Shown here piece after piece: positions 33,063-45,750 of a stretch of DNA of 64,000 nt. The position numbers and the translations under genes are program-made. A model generated the notes under the pieces. It was given only the letters and a program-made list of their open reading frames with translations. It did not search any database and was not told the DNA's origin. Numbering within the stretch: position 1 is the stretch's first letter; each line of letters opens with the position of its first letter. The DNA is from Cercis canadensis (taxonomy: Eukaryota > Streptophyta > Magnoliopsida > Fabales > Fabaceae), in NCBI GenBank assembly GCA_003255065.1, contig QAOA01007722.1, positions 193,823-257,822 of the forward strand, written 5' to 3'.

Positions 33063-36000
33063 AACGAACATCTTTCTTCAAACAAATAGATGATATCAAT
33101 AATTTTTTGACATAGAAAATTGAGTTTCATTGTACCATTAAAAAAAAAAAAAACTTAAAACTAATGTGCTAAAATTTTCTATATAGATAATAAGTATAGA
33201 AGCAATAGTGTACTCTAAAATCACCCTACATGTTCTGATCTCATTTCCAAAGAGAATATAACAAGGAAATACCATAGAATATAAAAATAAAGCATTCAAG
33301 ACCAAGTGTTCAAATGAAAAGTAACAAATTAAGAACACATGACAATTGACCAAAAAAATAATCCTTGCACATGATCTGGTCTCACTCTTTAATGGTTTAT
33401 TTTCATTTTTTCACACATGACAAAGGACCAAAAAAAGTTTTATCTTTTAATCCGTTCAATGCCCAGGGAAAAAAGGAATAAGAAAACAATCTTTATTGAG
33501 AGGAATGTTTTAAAAGCTACATGAAAAAAAAATTAGACATATACTAGTACCATTAAAGATGTTGACAAAGACGTCCTAGAAATGTTCAAAGCTTTGCACA
33601 AGTGCTAGGAATTTATTGAAAATAAAAATATCTATGTTTTTGTTTGGTATCTTCTGAATTTTGAAAATAAATGAAGACTAAAAAATGGTTCATATCCCTT
33701 TCTCAAGTCACAATGAATATTTTGAAGAAAAGACAAATATGTTTTCTGCCAAGGTTGATTCTTTTGATTTGTAGTAGCAACTTGGTTACTATTTGCATAC
33801 AATATTTAGTTGTCTTGAAAGAAAGAGTAGCTTTTTCCCTTTTAGAATTCATCAAAATTTTCAGATGATCTAGTAGAACAGCATTAAATAACTTTCACAG
33901 TATCATAATGTAAGATGAATTTTATAACAAAAGTTGAAGAGTAAACATTAATTATGTCTATAAGAACATACATAAGTTTTTTATATAAATTAACTTACAA
34001 AATTTTCTTTTTCAGTAGAATTGACATTCTACTTCTACAAAAAGTTTATTGACAATACTTGTATTTGTAAAAGACATATGGAAATAGGAATCTAAATAAT
34101 AAACAATTAATGCAACCGAATTAGTACTTATGTTTCTGTCTCTATGTGCTTCAATAATGATGATATATTGAATGATTGCAAAAAAATTTCACCAAGGATA
34201 TAGGCTCTAAGCTATTGTCTAATTTTGAAGCAATTTTCTTAAGGCTTCCTTCTCTTCCAAACATCAATCAAACTTCTTCATATAGTCATACCATTGAGAA
34301 ATCAGTTTTTGAGTTCCTTGCTATCATGTTTTTTTCTCTTGCCTATAAAACCAAAGAATATTTTCAAACTTCTTCAAATAGTCATGGATGCACTTTGCGC
34401 TTCTAAAAAATGAAAGAATAGTATAGAAAAACTCATAAAACAAAGATAAAAGCTCAAAAATTTAGAACTTACAAAAGATTATGCAACTCAAAGTCGATAG
34501 CAAATACCATATAAGAAAAAATAGAAAGTAGGTTAGATTTGACACATGACTAAGAATATCTATTTAAAATATCATAATCAATTGATAATATTAATCCCAG
34601 TTGTTTCAATAAATTCATCCTATATCCAAGGAGACATACATGAGCTTCTACTATGGTTAGTAAGACAGTCTTCTATCCATGAATGGAAATTAAATTCCTA
34701 TATCCAAAAATATCATCCTTCTAAAACAAAACAAAGACAGAACCAGCACAATCCGTGGTACCACTCAGAAATTATGTTGATCAGTAAACTAAAAAAGAGC
34801 ATGTACCTAAGAATAATAGTAACTCTCCCAGTGATATTGCTCAGAAAGATAAATTTGTATGCTAGAAAAGTTGATAAAATGTTAAAGTACAATTTGACAA
34901 CATGTGACAGCCATAATCATCATCTTTTAGTCTCATATTGTGAGGAAAATTATATCGTTCAAAAGAATTTTCTGCAAGCAAAATATGATCTTTATTTTTT
35001 TTGGCAATCATCTTAAGGATTCATTTCATGATACAAATTGTGGGTATGAAAACCAAACTATAGAATTCAATCATGAAATTCAAGTATAACCTTCAAATCG
35101 ACTATGGCTACTTTTCTCATAAAAGTAATATTTGTATGCTATAAGTATCCCCTCCCATTTCTAACAAATCAAATACCAATTTCTACTATGAAATAAGGAA
35201 AATACTGAACCAAGTATATAATACAGGAGAAAAAGTAATTGAGGTAAAGATCAACCACGATTTAACCCTTTTGATGAATAAAATTAACGAATCCTATAAG
35301 GAACAAAAATGGTAATTTATGATGAGAACAAAAAGATAATATGCAAGGAATGAATCAAAAACAGAAATGAACAACAATTATTAAATTTCATGGCGTGTAA
35401 TTTTTTCTATCAATAAATAATTATTAAAGGAGACTAGGGAGGGAAGCAGAGACTCTAGCAATCCACTTGCTCACTCCAAATTAAAAATAACACAGGTAGA
35501 CTCAAGTATATACTAAAAGGAATATAAGAACTAGGAAGTATATTAGAAATAAAACAGATTTTGAAAGCAGAGAATAACAGGAAGATGAAGAGATTAGGGG
35601 AAACATGATAACTGTTCATAAATTCAACTTTCAGACACCAAAACTGCATTAGTACTGTAGTCAACAAGTGAAAAGAAGAAGAAGAGAAAAACAAAACTCG
35701 AACAATGGCAAACATTTTATTTCTAAAAATGTACTTGTCCCCCAAAGTGAAAGTGAGATATAGACAGAGAGTAAGAAAAAGATCATGAAGAGAAAAGAAA
35801 TTCATAATCCTATTATATCAAGGACTAAAATAAAAGGATTCATAACTAAAATAATTAGATATGCATAATGTGTACCAAAATCAAATGCCAGGCAACAATA
35901 AAGTCTACACTAACTACAATCTGTACCAAATAGTAGCAGATATCTTGCAAGCTATTTTTGGCATATGGAATAGGAATTTAAGTCACCCATGTGACTTACA

Positions 36001-36186
36001 TCCCCATTGATAATTTTTCTTTGACTAATTTATGAATACTATTATACTGCATACTGATAATCAATGAAGAAAACACACAAATATTATGTAAAATCAAATC
36101 CTCATACTAAAAGAAAACCTAGGTTTGAAATTTTCAAGATAAGAGAACATATAATTATATCATAGGAACAAATTGCTAACTAGTAC
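33063..36186. other. Low-copy AT-rich sequence, possibly Helitron body
   Basis: No repeat family or known protein is recognised. The 156-residue frame at 34,546-35,016 (plus) has no familiar motif. On the minus strand there are T-rich tracts ending in AG and short purine-balanced pieces, as in introns and exons. A direct repeat containing AAACTTCTTCA occurs at about 34,271 and 34,366. Confidence 0.4.
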
Positions 36187-36430
36187 CTTAATCTCTCCAT
36201 TCATCGACATCATACCTAGGTCTGTAGATGAATAGTTTCCAACAACAAATTGTAAAAAAAATAGAGAGCAAAAGAAATTGTGAACTAAAAGCATGAATTG
36301 AGAGAAATAGATGGTTAATACCTCTCCAACTGTTTGTTTTCCAGAATTGGTTCCAATCAAGGAAGGAAATTTTTGTCACTCGACTCAAACAGGTCAGAAA
36401 ATAACATAGCATAGTTCTCCAATATAGCAA
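36187..36430 (-). pseudogene. Exon-like pieces of an unidentified gene
   Basis: On the minus strand a coding-like piece ends AGTTGGAGAG at 36,322, directly before GTATTAACC. A 35-bp piece (36,221-36,187) lies between CATCTACAG and GTACTAG. Joining them keeps one frame: the first piece ends with one spare base and the second has 35. The translated second piece reads DLGMMSMNGEIK. I do not recognise the protein. It could be part of a host gene split by element E or a fragment carried by a Helitron. Confidence 0.3.
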
Positions 36431-36695
36431 CTAAAGTTCAGAGATATTAATAATGTAACTAATGATTGCATGTTGTTTACCTCATAGTGCATATGCAATT
36501 TTGTGACAATTTCTCCATTGTAAGCACTATCCTCCTAATTCCAATATTCTATATTTTAATTGTTTTACTATTAATCATAAGTAGCAAAAGGCCCATTTTG
36601 AAACAAAATTTCTCTTTGTGAAGAAAATTGTGTCAAGCAACTAACCTTCTATTCTAAACACTCTTTTTCAAACAATATTTGTTTCCAATTACAAT

Positions 36696-39202
36696 TGTCA
36701 TAACGTACCCGGAGGTCGCTATCACATAAATAACTAAAATAAAAAGAGATTTAGTTTTCGAAATGAAAACTCTGGAGTCGCCACCAATTGTATTAAAAAT
36801 TGGGGAATAATTAGAAAACTCCTTTTATTTTCAAAATTAGGTCTACGAACTAGAGAGGGTTCGAGAGTCTAATTGTGTATATGGAAGGTATTAGACACCC
36901 TATAACACTCGTCTAGAAGACGGTTACCTAAAATTAATTGTGCAAATTAAATTATGGCAAAATTATATTTATTTTTATCCCTAAATATAAACAAAAGAAA
37001 AAATAGGTGATTATTTAAAATAGGACTTGATTCGTCACCCTCGAATACCTACGTACCCTAATTAGGGATCAAAGTCTGCATAGTTCGCAATGATTCAAAA
37101 GGAAATTTTTATTTTATTTTTTTAAAAATAAAATTAAAAGAAATTCAAAATTTTAAATTAAAATTATGCTATGCATGAATCTAATCGCGTCCTAATTCTT
37201 TCACTTTGTTCCCACGCTTCTCGGTTCTCAAAGTGGCGCTTATCCTTACCTCGGGCATATAGGAGAACCACCCCTATAGGGGTAAGTTGCTCCTATCTCT
37301 CCCTTGACAAGTAAGAGGCTTATGGATATTATTCACGCATATTAACTAAGTAAAAATAAAATGGATTTATTCACAATTTTATTTCAATTAAATTATTTAA
37401 ACAAAGGGAGAAAAAAATAATAAAACAAAATAAAATAAAATACACCAAGAAATAAAAATAAATAAATGAATGAAATAAATAAGTAAATAAAAACTCAATA
37501 ACTAAACCAATCAAAATAACTTAACCTAAGAGAAACAAATGCTTAATCTTAAAAAGAGTAGATTAAAAATGAAATGGGCCAAAGTCCATATACATAATAG
37601 AACCTAAATAAGAAATGGGTCAGACTAGTAAATGAGTAAACTAAAAAAATGAAATGAGCCAAAGCCCATACATATAATAGAACATAAATAAGAAATGGGC
37701 CAGACTAGTAAATGAGTAAACTAAAAAAAACGAAATGGGCCAGAGCCTATACATATAATAGAACATATATAAAAAATGGGCAATACTAGTAAATGAGTAA
37801 ACTAAAAAAACGAAATGGGCCAACCAAATGACAAATCAATCCAATAAAAGAACATAAATAAGAACTAAAAGCCCAACTAACCCAAACAAAAATGAATTAA
37901 GGAATTAAAAGAATTAAAATAAATAAAAGGGATAAATGAAATAAAGAACCCATGAGGCTCCAACCAGCCAATCGACTAATCAGAATCATCAGATTCAGAA
38001 TCAGAAACACATACTCCATCAGATCAGATGGTACAAGAACAACATCCTATTCCCAACCTATTTTCCTCTCTTCTCGACTATGCCATTTTTGCTTTACCCT
38101 TCTTGATGAGGACCTCATATTGGCCCTTTTAACCAAAGGAAATCTTAAAGCATCAGATTCCCACAAACCCGATTCGGGTGAAGAATTTATAGAGGGCCCC
38201 TTCGAAATTCTTGATCTAGATATTTCCTGTTCTACAACCACCATGACAAATGGTCAAAAAGCCACAGCCATTTACTCACCCAATAAATTTAAAAGCCAGG
38301 TAGTGTCAAGTTTTCACAACAAAAGTCTTTTGGAGCCGATGGGCAGGGGCTTTTCTTACACGAGCAACAATTATTCGTTAGGGAAACCTAATGTTTGAAA
38401 TCCTTTCCTTTGATGGAGCCGCCTAGCCATGGGTATAATTTTTGGTTGGCAAGAAAAATTTTTCCATTCTCTGTGATGTCTCTGCTTAGTTTCCTTAGAA
38501 AAAAAATTCTTTTGCTTTTCTAAAAAATTGAGAACGAGAGTGGGCTTGCTGTATGTGTTATGAGTAGTACAAAATCAACAAAGAAATGAAAAATTTAGCA
38601 CACAAAATGTGAGGTAGCGTTAGTACTTGAGATTATGAAAATTTTTGAGTCCTTTTTTATTCTTCTGTGTGCTATTGGGTCTTCCTGATTCTTATTGTCT
38701 CGTGTTTCAGGAACTTTCTCTCTTTTTATGCTCTCTACTTCTTTCTATGTGTTCTCTGTTATGCTTCTTTCTCTGCACTGTTGTTGGTTCTTTCTTTGTT
38801 GTTCTCTTCGGTTATCTACTTCTTGTGCTTTCTTTCTCTATGCTCTCTTTCTCTATTTGTTTATGCTATGTCTCTTTCTTTGAAATTTTTTTTTTCTGCT
38901 GTGTGTCTTTTGGTGCTACTTGCTGTGTCATTTGGTTCTTGCCTCTTGCTTTTATGCTCCTCCCTCTGCACTCACCTCTCTCTTCTCTCACATCTCTCTA
39001 ACTGCTGCTCAATCTCCCTCTCTCACGTCTCTCTAACTGTTGCTCCATCTCCCTCTCTCACGTCTCCCTCTCACTCACGTATCTTCTCGATCTAACTGTC
39101 TTTTATAAAAACTAAAACCCATGCATGTGACCCATATCTTTCTCTTTTATTTTTTATTTTTTTATTATTTTTGGTTTAACCGGGTGGAATATGGTGTCCA
39201 CA
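36696..39202 (-). repeat. E 3' LTR
   Basis: It contains three copies of a roughly 78-bp unit (37,570-37,830) with TGGGCC and ACTAGTAAATGAGTAAAC. A TATA-like TTTATAAAAG on the minus strand lies near 39,100, about 100 bp into the LTR, and could serve as promoter. Plus-strand frames at 37,952-38,398 and 38,645-39,095 recur in the other LTR and are pyrimidine-rich non-coding sequence. Confidence 0.93.
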
Positions 39203-39221
39203 GTTTGCCCATCTTTACATG
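39203..39221 (-). other. E polypurine tract
   Basis: The minus strand reads CATGTAAAGATGGGCAAAC immediately before the LTR start TGTGGACACC; element T has the matching tract. Confidence 0.75.
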
Positions 39222-39329
39222 TTTCCTATTAGAATAACGTGTGAAGATTTCACTTTATTGCATTTTTTTTTTTGCATAGGGAACATACAAAGATATAAGA
39301 CACGTATTTCATCTGGTACTTAGGGCAAA

Positions 39330-40557
39330 AGTTGAAATGTCAAAACAAAATGATGCAAATCACAATGACAAAAATAGAGTGACAAGAAAGTGTAATTGAG
39401 AGAAATTATAATGGCACGAAATGTAATGACATGAAAATTAATAACATGAAATGTAACGGCGGAGAAATCAATTGCATAAAATATAATTACTGAAAAATCA
39501 ACAACATAAAATATAATAGTGAGAAAATTAATGACATGAAATGTAATTATCGAGAAATCAATAACATAAAATGTAATGATGAGAAAATTAACGGCACGAA
39601 GTGTAATAGCACAAAAATTAGTGGTACAAAAATGTAATGACAGAAAAATTAATAACATGAAATGTGATTACTAAAAAATTAATGGCAGAAAATTTAATAG
39701 CAGAAAAGTTAATGACATAAAATGTAATGACGAGAAAATTAATGACATGAAATATAATGGCAGAGAAAATTAATGATATGAAATGTAATTATGAGAAAAT
39801 TAATGGCATAAAAGGTAATGACAGAGAAATAAATGGCGTGACATGTAATGGCAAGAAAATTAATGACACAAAATATAATGACACAAAATTTAATGGCATA
39901 AAATGTAATGACAAGAAAATTAATGGTACGAAATGTAATGGCAGAAAAAAATTAATGATATGAAATGTAATGATAAGAAAATTAATGACACAAAAGGTAA
40001 TGACAGAAAAATTAATGACGTAAAATGTAATAACAAGAAAAATAATGGCACCAAATATAATGGCTAAAAAAAAAAATTAATGGTGTGAAATGTAATTGCA
40101 CAAAATATTAATTGTGAGAAAATTAATGGCTAGAAAGTGTAAGAAATGTACCTCATCGCACTAAGATGAGTCATCTGTGATCTCTTGCAAAGAAAGTGGT
40201 TGAATCAAAATTTACTCTTTCAAAAGTNATGTAATGACAAGAAAATTAATGGTACAAAATGTAATGGCAGAAAAAATTAATGATATGAAATTTAATGATA
40301 AGAAAATTAATGACACAAAAGGTAATGATAGAAAAATTAATGACGTGAAATGTAATAGCAAGAAAAATAATGGCACCAAATATAATGGCTAAAAAAAAAA
40401 TTAATGGTGTGAAATGTAATTGCACAAAATATTAATTGTGAGAAAATTAATGGCTAGAAAGTGTAAGAAATGTACCTCATCGCACTAAGATGAGTCATCT
40501 GTGATCTCTTGCAAAGAAAGTGGTTGAATCAAAATTTACTCTTTCAAAAGTCAAATC
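39330..40557 (-). repeat. 30-bp minisatellite in E 3' UTR
   Basis: Some 26 copies of a unit of about 30 bp, with plus-strand text GAGAAAATTAATGACATGAA followed by ATGTAATGAC, run from 39,330 to about 40,135. A piece of about 320 bp is repeated after the N at 40,228. In translation it gives a 10-residue periodic peptide (39,757-39,963), which is a by-product and not a gene. Confidence 0.9.
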
Positions 40558-41499
40558 GCTCATGCGTGTTTTTTCTCATTTAGAAACTGGACTTCTGTCT
40601 CTACTGGATAATTTCTCTTTATTCCCCAAATGATGAGATCATTCTTTCCATTTCTCAACATCTTCTTAAGGTCTCCTTGTTTTATTTACCATTAAAGAAA
40701 ACTTCTAGCAGATCTTGAGTCTTGCTTTGATTTAGAAAATATCATTATGAAATCTGGAACCATGTCAATGTGACATACTTTAAAGAAATAATGAATATGC
40801 CATATAAATCATCCACTCACATTTTATTCAAAATCATAACTCAATAATTTATCATAGAAAGTATACATAACTGAAAAAAAAAGTAAATTCAATGAATTAA
40901 CCTATTTTATTTCAACCAAGAAAGAAAATGTACAAACATCGTAAGATTGAAAGCTCAAAGAGATGTTCATCAGAATAAAATTGTCTCAGTATGAGGTCTT
41001 CGGTGAAATTGGACTTGCCCTACTAAGTAGGCCTACGTATCCTCAAAGAGGAATCAAAGCTCACGTAGTTTGGGATGAAAGATTCAGAAGTCACATAGAA
41101 CGGACAATTTTGCCCCAGTTGTAGCTCTGTGATATCCAACTTTATTGATTCTCATATTGCCTTGGATTAAACTTCTACTTGACTGAGACGCTGTTTATCC
41201 TTTTGATGTTGAAATGCTTTGCTTTCTTATATGCTGAGTTTCCTCCCTTATCTCAAACAACATTTCCTATTCTCTGTTCATTCTTTCATTCTTGCACAAA
41301 CATTCTTACAGGCTCAAACTCTCATTTGGATTGCCTTTTCAGGTTTTTAATCTAATAAATTTAAGTTGAATGCCCTAACTTTTGCCTAGATTGCCTTTCC
41401 GGGTTTTCAATCTAGCGGGCTTTTTTTTTTACGAGTAATATTTTCTAACTGCATCAGAATTTATCGGCTTTGTGAGCTCATGTCCTTCCATATCTGTAA
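40558..41499 (-). other. E region between integrase and minisatellite
   Basis: This is the untranslated trailer. The phrase CAACTGGGGCAAAAT on the minus strand (about 41,115) matches the Tat post-integrase phrase. A short duplication with GATTGCCTTT and TTTTCAATCTA or TTTTTAATCTA lies at 41,328-41,418. No gene is seen. Confidence 0.6.
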
Positions 41500-43023
41500 G
41501 AATCAAAACACCTCTAGAGAATGCTTATTTGACAATGTATGGGCCTTGATGAATTGGTGCCCATTTTCCCTATGCATCTTTTTGATGAGGCAAGACCTTT
41601 CTTAACACTTGATCTCCTGGTTAAAACTCTTGAAGTCGAACCTTTTTATTAAATGCTCTAGCCATCCTTTGTTGATATAACTGTCCATGACAAATTGCAA
41701 CTAATCTTTTCTCCTCAATCATATTCAGTTGCTCATATCTAACCCGTGCCCATTCTGACTCTTTTAAATCAGTTTCCATCAAGACTCGGAGAGAATGGAT
41801 CTCTACTTCTATAGGAGTAACAACTTCCATACCATATACCAGAGAATATGGTGTTGCCCCAGTCGATGATCGAACTGTTATGCAATAAGCATGCAAAGCA
41901 TATGGAAGCATTTCATGCCAATCTTTGTAGGTCACGACCATCTTTTCCATTATCTTCTTGATATTTTTGTTTGCGGCTTCTACTGCTCCATTCATCTGAG
42001 GTCTATATGGAGAAGAATTATGATGCTTGATTGTAAATTGTTTACACAACTTTTGTATATCTGCACCATTCAAATTCAAACCGTTATCAGTGATGATTTT
42101 CTCTGGTTGTCCATATTGACAAATGATATTCATCTTCAAAAATCTTGCCACTATCATCTGAGTCACTTTTGCATAAGAAGCAGCTTCTACCCATTTTGTG
42201 AAGTAGTTAATTGCTACCAGAATGAAACGGTGTCCATTAGATGCTTTCGGATTAATTGGACCGATGACATCAATTCCCCACGTAGAAAATGGCCAAGGGG
42301 TTGTCATACTGTGCAACATGGACGATGGTACTTTAGTGTAATCAGTATAAATTTGGCACTTGTGACACTTTCTAACATAATTAATGCAATCTCTTTCTAT
42401 TGTTGTCCAATAATAACCCGCTCTTAGAATTTTTTGAGTCATNGAGTCACTTTTGCATAAGAAGCAGCTTCTACCCATTTTGTGAAGTAGTTAATTGCTA
42501 CCAGAATGAAACGGTGTCCATTGGATGCTTTTGGATTAATTGGACCGATGACATCAATTCCCCACGTAGAAAATGGCCAAGGGGTTGTCATACTGTGCAA
42601 CATGGACGATGGTACTTTAGTGCAATCAGTATAAATTTGGCACTTGTGACACTTTCTAACATAATTAATGCAATCTCTTTCTATTGTTGTCCAATAATAA
42701 CCCGCTCTTAGAATTTTTTGAGTCATCATATGACCGTTTGCATGAGTAGCACATATTCTTTCATGAATATCACTCAAAATGCGATTAGCTTCCTTAGCAT
42801 CCACACATCGTAAAAGTGCTCCGTCATGACTTCTTTTGTACAAAATCTCTCCACTCAAAAAGAATCTCAATGTCAGATGTCTGATAGTCATCCTATCATT
42901 TTCATTAGCCCCAACTGGATATTCTTTGGATTTGATATATTGCAAGATGTCATAGTACCAAGGGTGACCATCAGGTTCTTCTTCCACATTAGAGCAATAA
43001 ATCAGTTCGTCCTCTGACTTCAC
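41500..43023 (-). pseudogene. pol: E integrase, with artefactual duplication
   Basis: This encodes the enzyme that joins element DNA to the chromosome. The zinc-binding part reads HERICATHANGHMM and later CINYVRKCHKCQ (HHCC). The core has WGIDVIGP (Asp near 42,555, repeated near 42,270), ITDNG (near 42,088) and the catalytic Glu in GAVEAANK (near 41,985), followed by SSTGATPYSLVYGMEVV. The C-terminal part past 41,621 shows WAPIHQGPYIVK after two stops. The sequence 42,160-42,442 is repeated after the N at 42,443 with about three differences, which splits an otherwise continuous frame into 42,439-43,023 and 41,621-42,478. The duplication is likely an assembly artefact. Confidence 0.9.
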
Positions 43024-43029
43024 TTGTAT

Positions 43030-43445
43030 TGGTTATACCATTACTCCACAATCAAACTTAGTCATTACTGCTAGTGTGGTCAAAGCATCCGTAAATTGGT
43101 TCTTATCACGAGATAAGTGAGAAGATGTGATGTCTTCAAATCTCTTGATTAACCAAGTCAAATATTTTTGATATGGAACCAATTTTGAATCCTTGGTTTG
43201 CCATTCTCTAGTCACCTGATAGATGATGAGAGCATAATCTCCAAAAACATCCAAGGTATCAACTTTTATCTATAGCTGCTTGTAGACCTCTTACACATGT
43301 TTCATATTCTGCCATGTTATTAGTGCAATCGAAGTCCAGCTTAATGGCTATAGGAAATTGCTTTCCTTTTGGTGACATGATTACAGCTCCTATTCCTTGT
43401 TCATGCACATTCATAGCACCATCGAAATACATCTTTCACCTTACT
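43030..43445 (-). pseudogene. E second (archaeal-type) RNase H
   Basis: Between the gypsy RNase H and integrase, the minus strand reads MYFDGAMNVHEQGIGAV near 43,430, then NNMAEYETCVRGLQAA near 43,320, and after a stop and frame change FGDYALIIYQVTREWQT (43,250) and KNQFTDALTTLA (43,080). The D, E, D, D pattern in that order is the second RNase H known from the Tat lineage. The frame is broken near 43,255-43,270. Confidence 0.82.
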
Positions 43446-45130
43446 TCTTTTTCATCATCTCCTTCGACTACGAGAACATCTTCATCAGGAAACTCAAATC
43501 TCATGGGTTGATAATCGTCAATGGGATTTTCAGCTAAGTAATAAGCAATTACACTTCCTTTAACAACCTTCTTTGTTATATACACCACATCATATTCTGA
43601 AAGAACAATTTGCCACTTAGCTAATCTTCCAGAGAGATAAGGCTTTTCAAAAATGAACTTGATGGGATCCATACGAGAGATGAGCCATGTAGTATGGTAT
43701 AGCATGTATTATCGGAGTCTACCAACCACCCAAACTAATGCACAACACATTTTTTCCACCATGGCATATCTTGTCTCATAATCAGTGAACTTCTTACTCA
43801 AGTAATAGATAGCCCTCTCTTTTCTTCTCCATTCATCATGTTGTCCTAACACACTCCCCATTGATTCTTGAAGCATGGTCAAATACAGAATGAGAGGCTT
43901 TCTAGGTGTTGGAGGTACCAGCACCGATGGGTTAAGCAAATACTCTTTGATTCTATCAAAAGCTTCTTGACATTTTTCGTCCCATTCTCTAGGATTATTC
44001 TTCCTCAGCAGTTTGAAGATGGGTTCACAAGTGTAAGTGAGATTTGAAATGAACCTAGCAATGTAATTAACCTTTCTTAGGAAACTCCAAACTTCTTTTT
44101 CTGATCTTAGGGATGGCATCTCTCGAATTGCTCGAACTTTGTCTGGGTCTACTTTAATTCCTTTTTCACTAACAATGAACCCTAACAATTTACCAGAAGT
44201 CGCACCAAAAGTGCATTTGTTTGGGTTCAATCTCAGCTTGTATTTTCTTAGTCTTTCGAACAGTTTCCGAAGCACATTCACATGATTTTCCTCTTCTTTT
44301 GATTTAGCCATCATATCGTCTACATAGACCTCAATTTCTTTGTGTATCATGTCATGAAAAAGTGTAACCATGGCCTTCTAATAGGTAGCTCCTGCATTCT
44401 TCAACCCAAATGACATTACCCTATAACAATAGGTACTCCAGTGTGTGATGAACGTAGTCTTCTCTTTATCTTCATTAGCCATTAGAATCTAATTGTACCC
44501 CGAATACCCATCCATGAAAGAATACCAGTGATTCTTGGCCGTATTGTCAACAAGTACATCTATGTGTGGTAGAGGAAAATCATCTTTCAGACTGACTCTA
44601 TTCAGATCCCGGAAATCTACGCATATTCTTACTCGACCATCCTTTTTAGGCACTGGAACTATATTGGCAACCCATTCCAGATAAGTGGATACTTCTAAGG
44701 AACCAGCCTCAATCTGCTTGTTCACCTCTTCTTTTATCTTGCTAGACATTTCGGGCCTCATTCTTCTCAACTTTTGCTTGGCTGACTTGTAATCTAAATA
44801 TAGCGGAATCTTGTGAGACACAATGTTAGGATCAAGACCAGACATGTCTTGGTAAGACCAAGCAAACACATCACTATACTCTTTGAAAAGAACAATCATT
44901 TCCTCTTTTTCCGGGTTATCAACAATCTTCAATTCTCTTTTCTCATATTTTGTACCTAGGTTTATGATCTGAATCTCCTCATTATGGGGAAGTATCACTT
45001 TTTTAGCCGACTCAATCATTTTTTCAAATTTACCAGAAAGATCTAAATATTCATCAGAGCAGTAATCGTCTTCACCAAATGCAATATGAGAATCAATTAT
45101 TGGAGGCACATGAGCTTCTACTTGAGACAT
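43446..45130 (-). pseudogene. pol: E reverse transcriptase and RNase H, with TAG stops
   Basis: The RT starts in the frame 45,130-44,489: VFAWSYQDMSGLDPNIVSHK, then IVPVPKKDGRVRICVDFRDL and DFPLPHIDVLVDN. In-frame TAG codons lie at 44,489-44,491 and 44,378-44,380, both where relatives have Gln. The next frame (44,371-43,709) has the catalytic EVYVDDMMAKS (44,311-44,330), LNPNKCTFG, VWSFLRKVNYIARFI, and the RNase H text RAIYYLSKKFTDYETRYAM. The frame 43,705-43,436 carries the RNase H end (GRLAKWQIVLSEYD). Apart from the stops the domains are complete. Confidence 0.92.
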
Positions 45131-45750
45131 TAGATCTATATTAGCAAGACTCCTGAGAATAAGTTAGAACATAACAAGAATTAAGATGAATAAACGGATG
45201 GGAAATGGATAAGAAGGATGGAAAAACCAAAAGGATGCCAAAATGAATGAAAACTCCATGACAAATTATTTTATTAAATTTTTTGAATAGAACATGGTCC
45301 AATACATAATAAAGATAAAATTCAAGTGACTTTGGACTTCAGTCAAAAGAAATAAATATGGCATAAACAAATATTACTCAAAGAGGACCACATCTGGCAT
45401 TGCTCAATCTCCCAGTTATTCAATTCTTCTAAATCTCCACAAAGCCGAATCCAACAATCCTTCTTAGAGCAGTCGTCTAGGGTATTCACCATATGCATAT
45501 GATCCACAATTGGCGACTTAGTTGATGGCACAAAAGTTTCTAATAGATGAGGAAGTCTGGTCTCATGGTGTTTTCTTGGCCATTTCAAGAACTCTTCCAT
45601 AGAAGGCTCATACCCTAACCCCTGTCTACTTTCATTTTCTGGAAGCATGATGGGTTCACTGATACCTTGCAGATTGGCCCCCAAGCCTTTTCCTTTTTGA
45701 AATCCGCTCTTCTTCATCATTTTCGCTACAACTTGATTAACTTCCCCTTT
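45131..45750 (-). pseudogene. E G-patch domain between protease and RT
   Basis: The frame 45,720-45,343 begins MMKKSGFQKGKGLGANLQGI, a G-patch (glycine-rich nucleic-acid-binding) motif, followed by RQGLGYEPSMEEFLKW. A G-patch after protease is known in Tat-type and some retroviral polyproteins, where it helps RT. The remaining stretch to RT is a linker without clear motifs. Confidence 0.75.

Noticed and set aside
34546..35016. 156-residue plus-strand frame as a host gene
   Set aside because: No motif is recognised, composition is that of AT-rich DNA, and splice-like signals in this region are on the other strand. A short real gene cannot be excluded.
37952..38398. 148-residue plus-strand frame
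   Set aside because: It is inside the E 3' LTR; the matching region of the other LTR (54,772-55,209) is broken, so there is no sign of coding selection.
38645..39095. Plus-strand frames of 118 and 142 residues, hydrophobic, repeated at 55,459-55,848
   Set aside because: They lie in the E LTRs on the strand opposite to the element and are translations of a T/C-rich tract; the two copies shift frame relative to each other.
39757..39963. Peptide with a 10-residue repeat (KINDMKCN-like)
   Set aside because: It is only the translation of the 30-bp minisatellite and exists because 30 is a multiple of three.
39330..40557. CRISPR-like regular repeats (also 5395-5885)
   Set aside because: Units are directly adjacent with no unique spacers and they degrade gradually; these are minisatellites in a plant retroelement.
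42400..42711. Duplicated integrase segment as a real tandem gene duplication
   Set aside because: The repeat begins exactly at an N and differs at about 1%, as at the other N joins; an assembly overlap is simpler.
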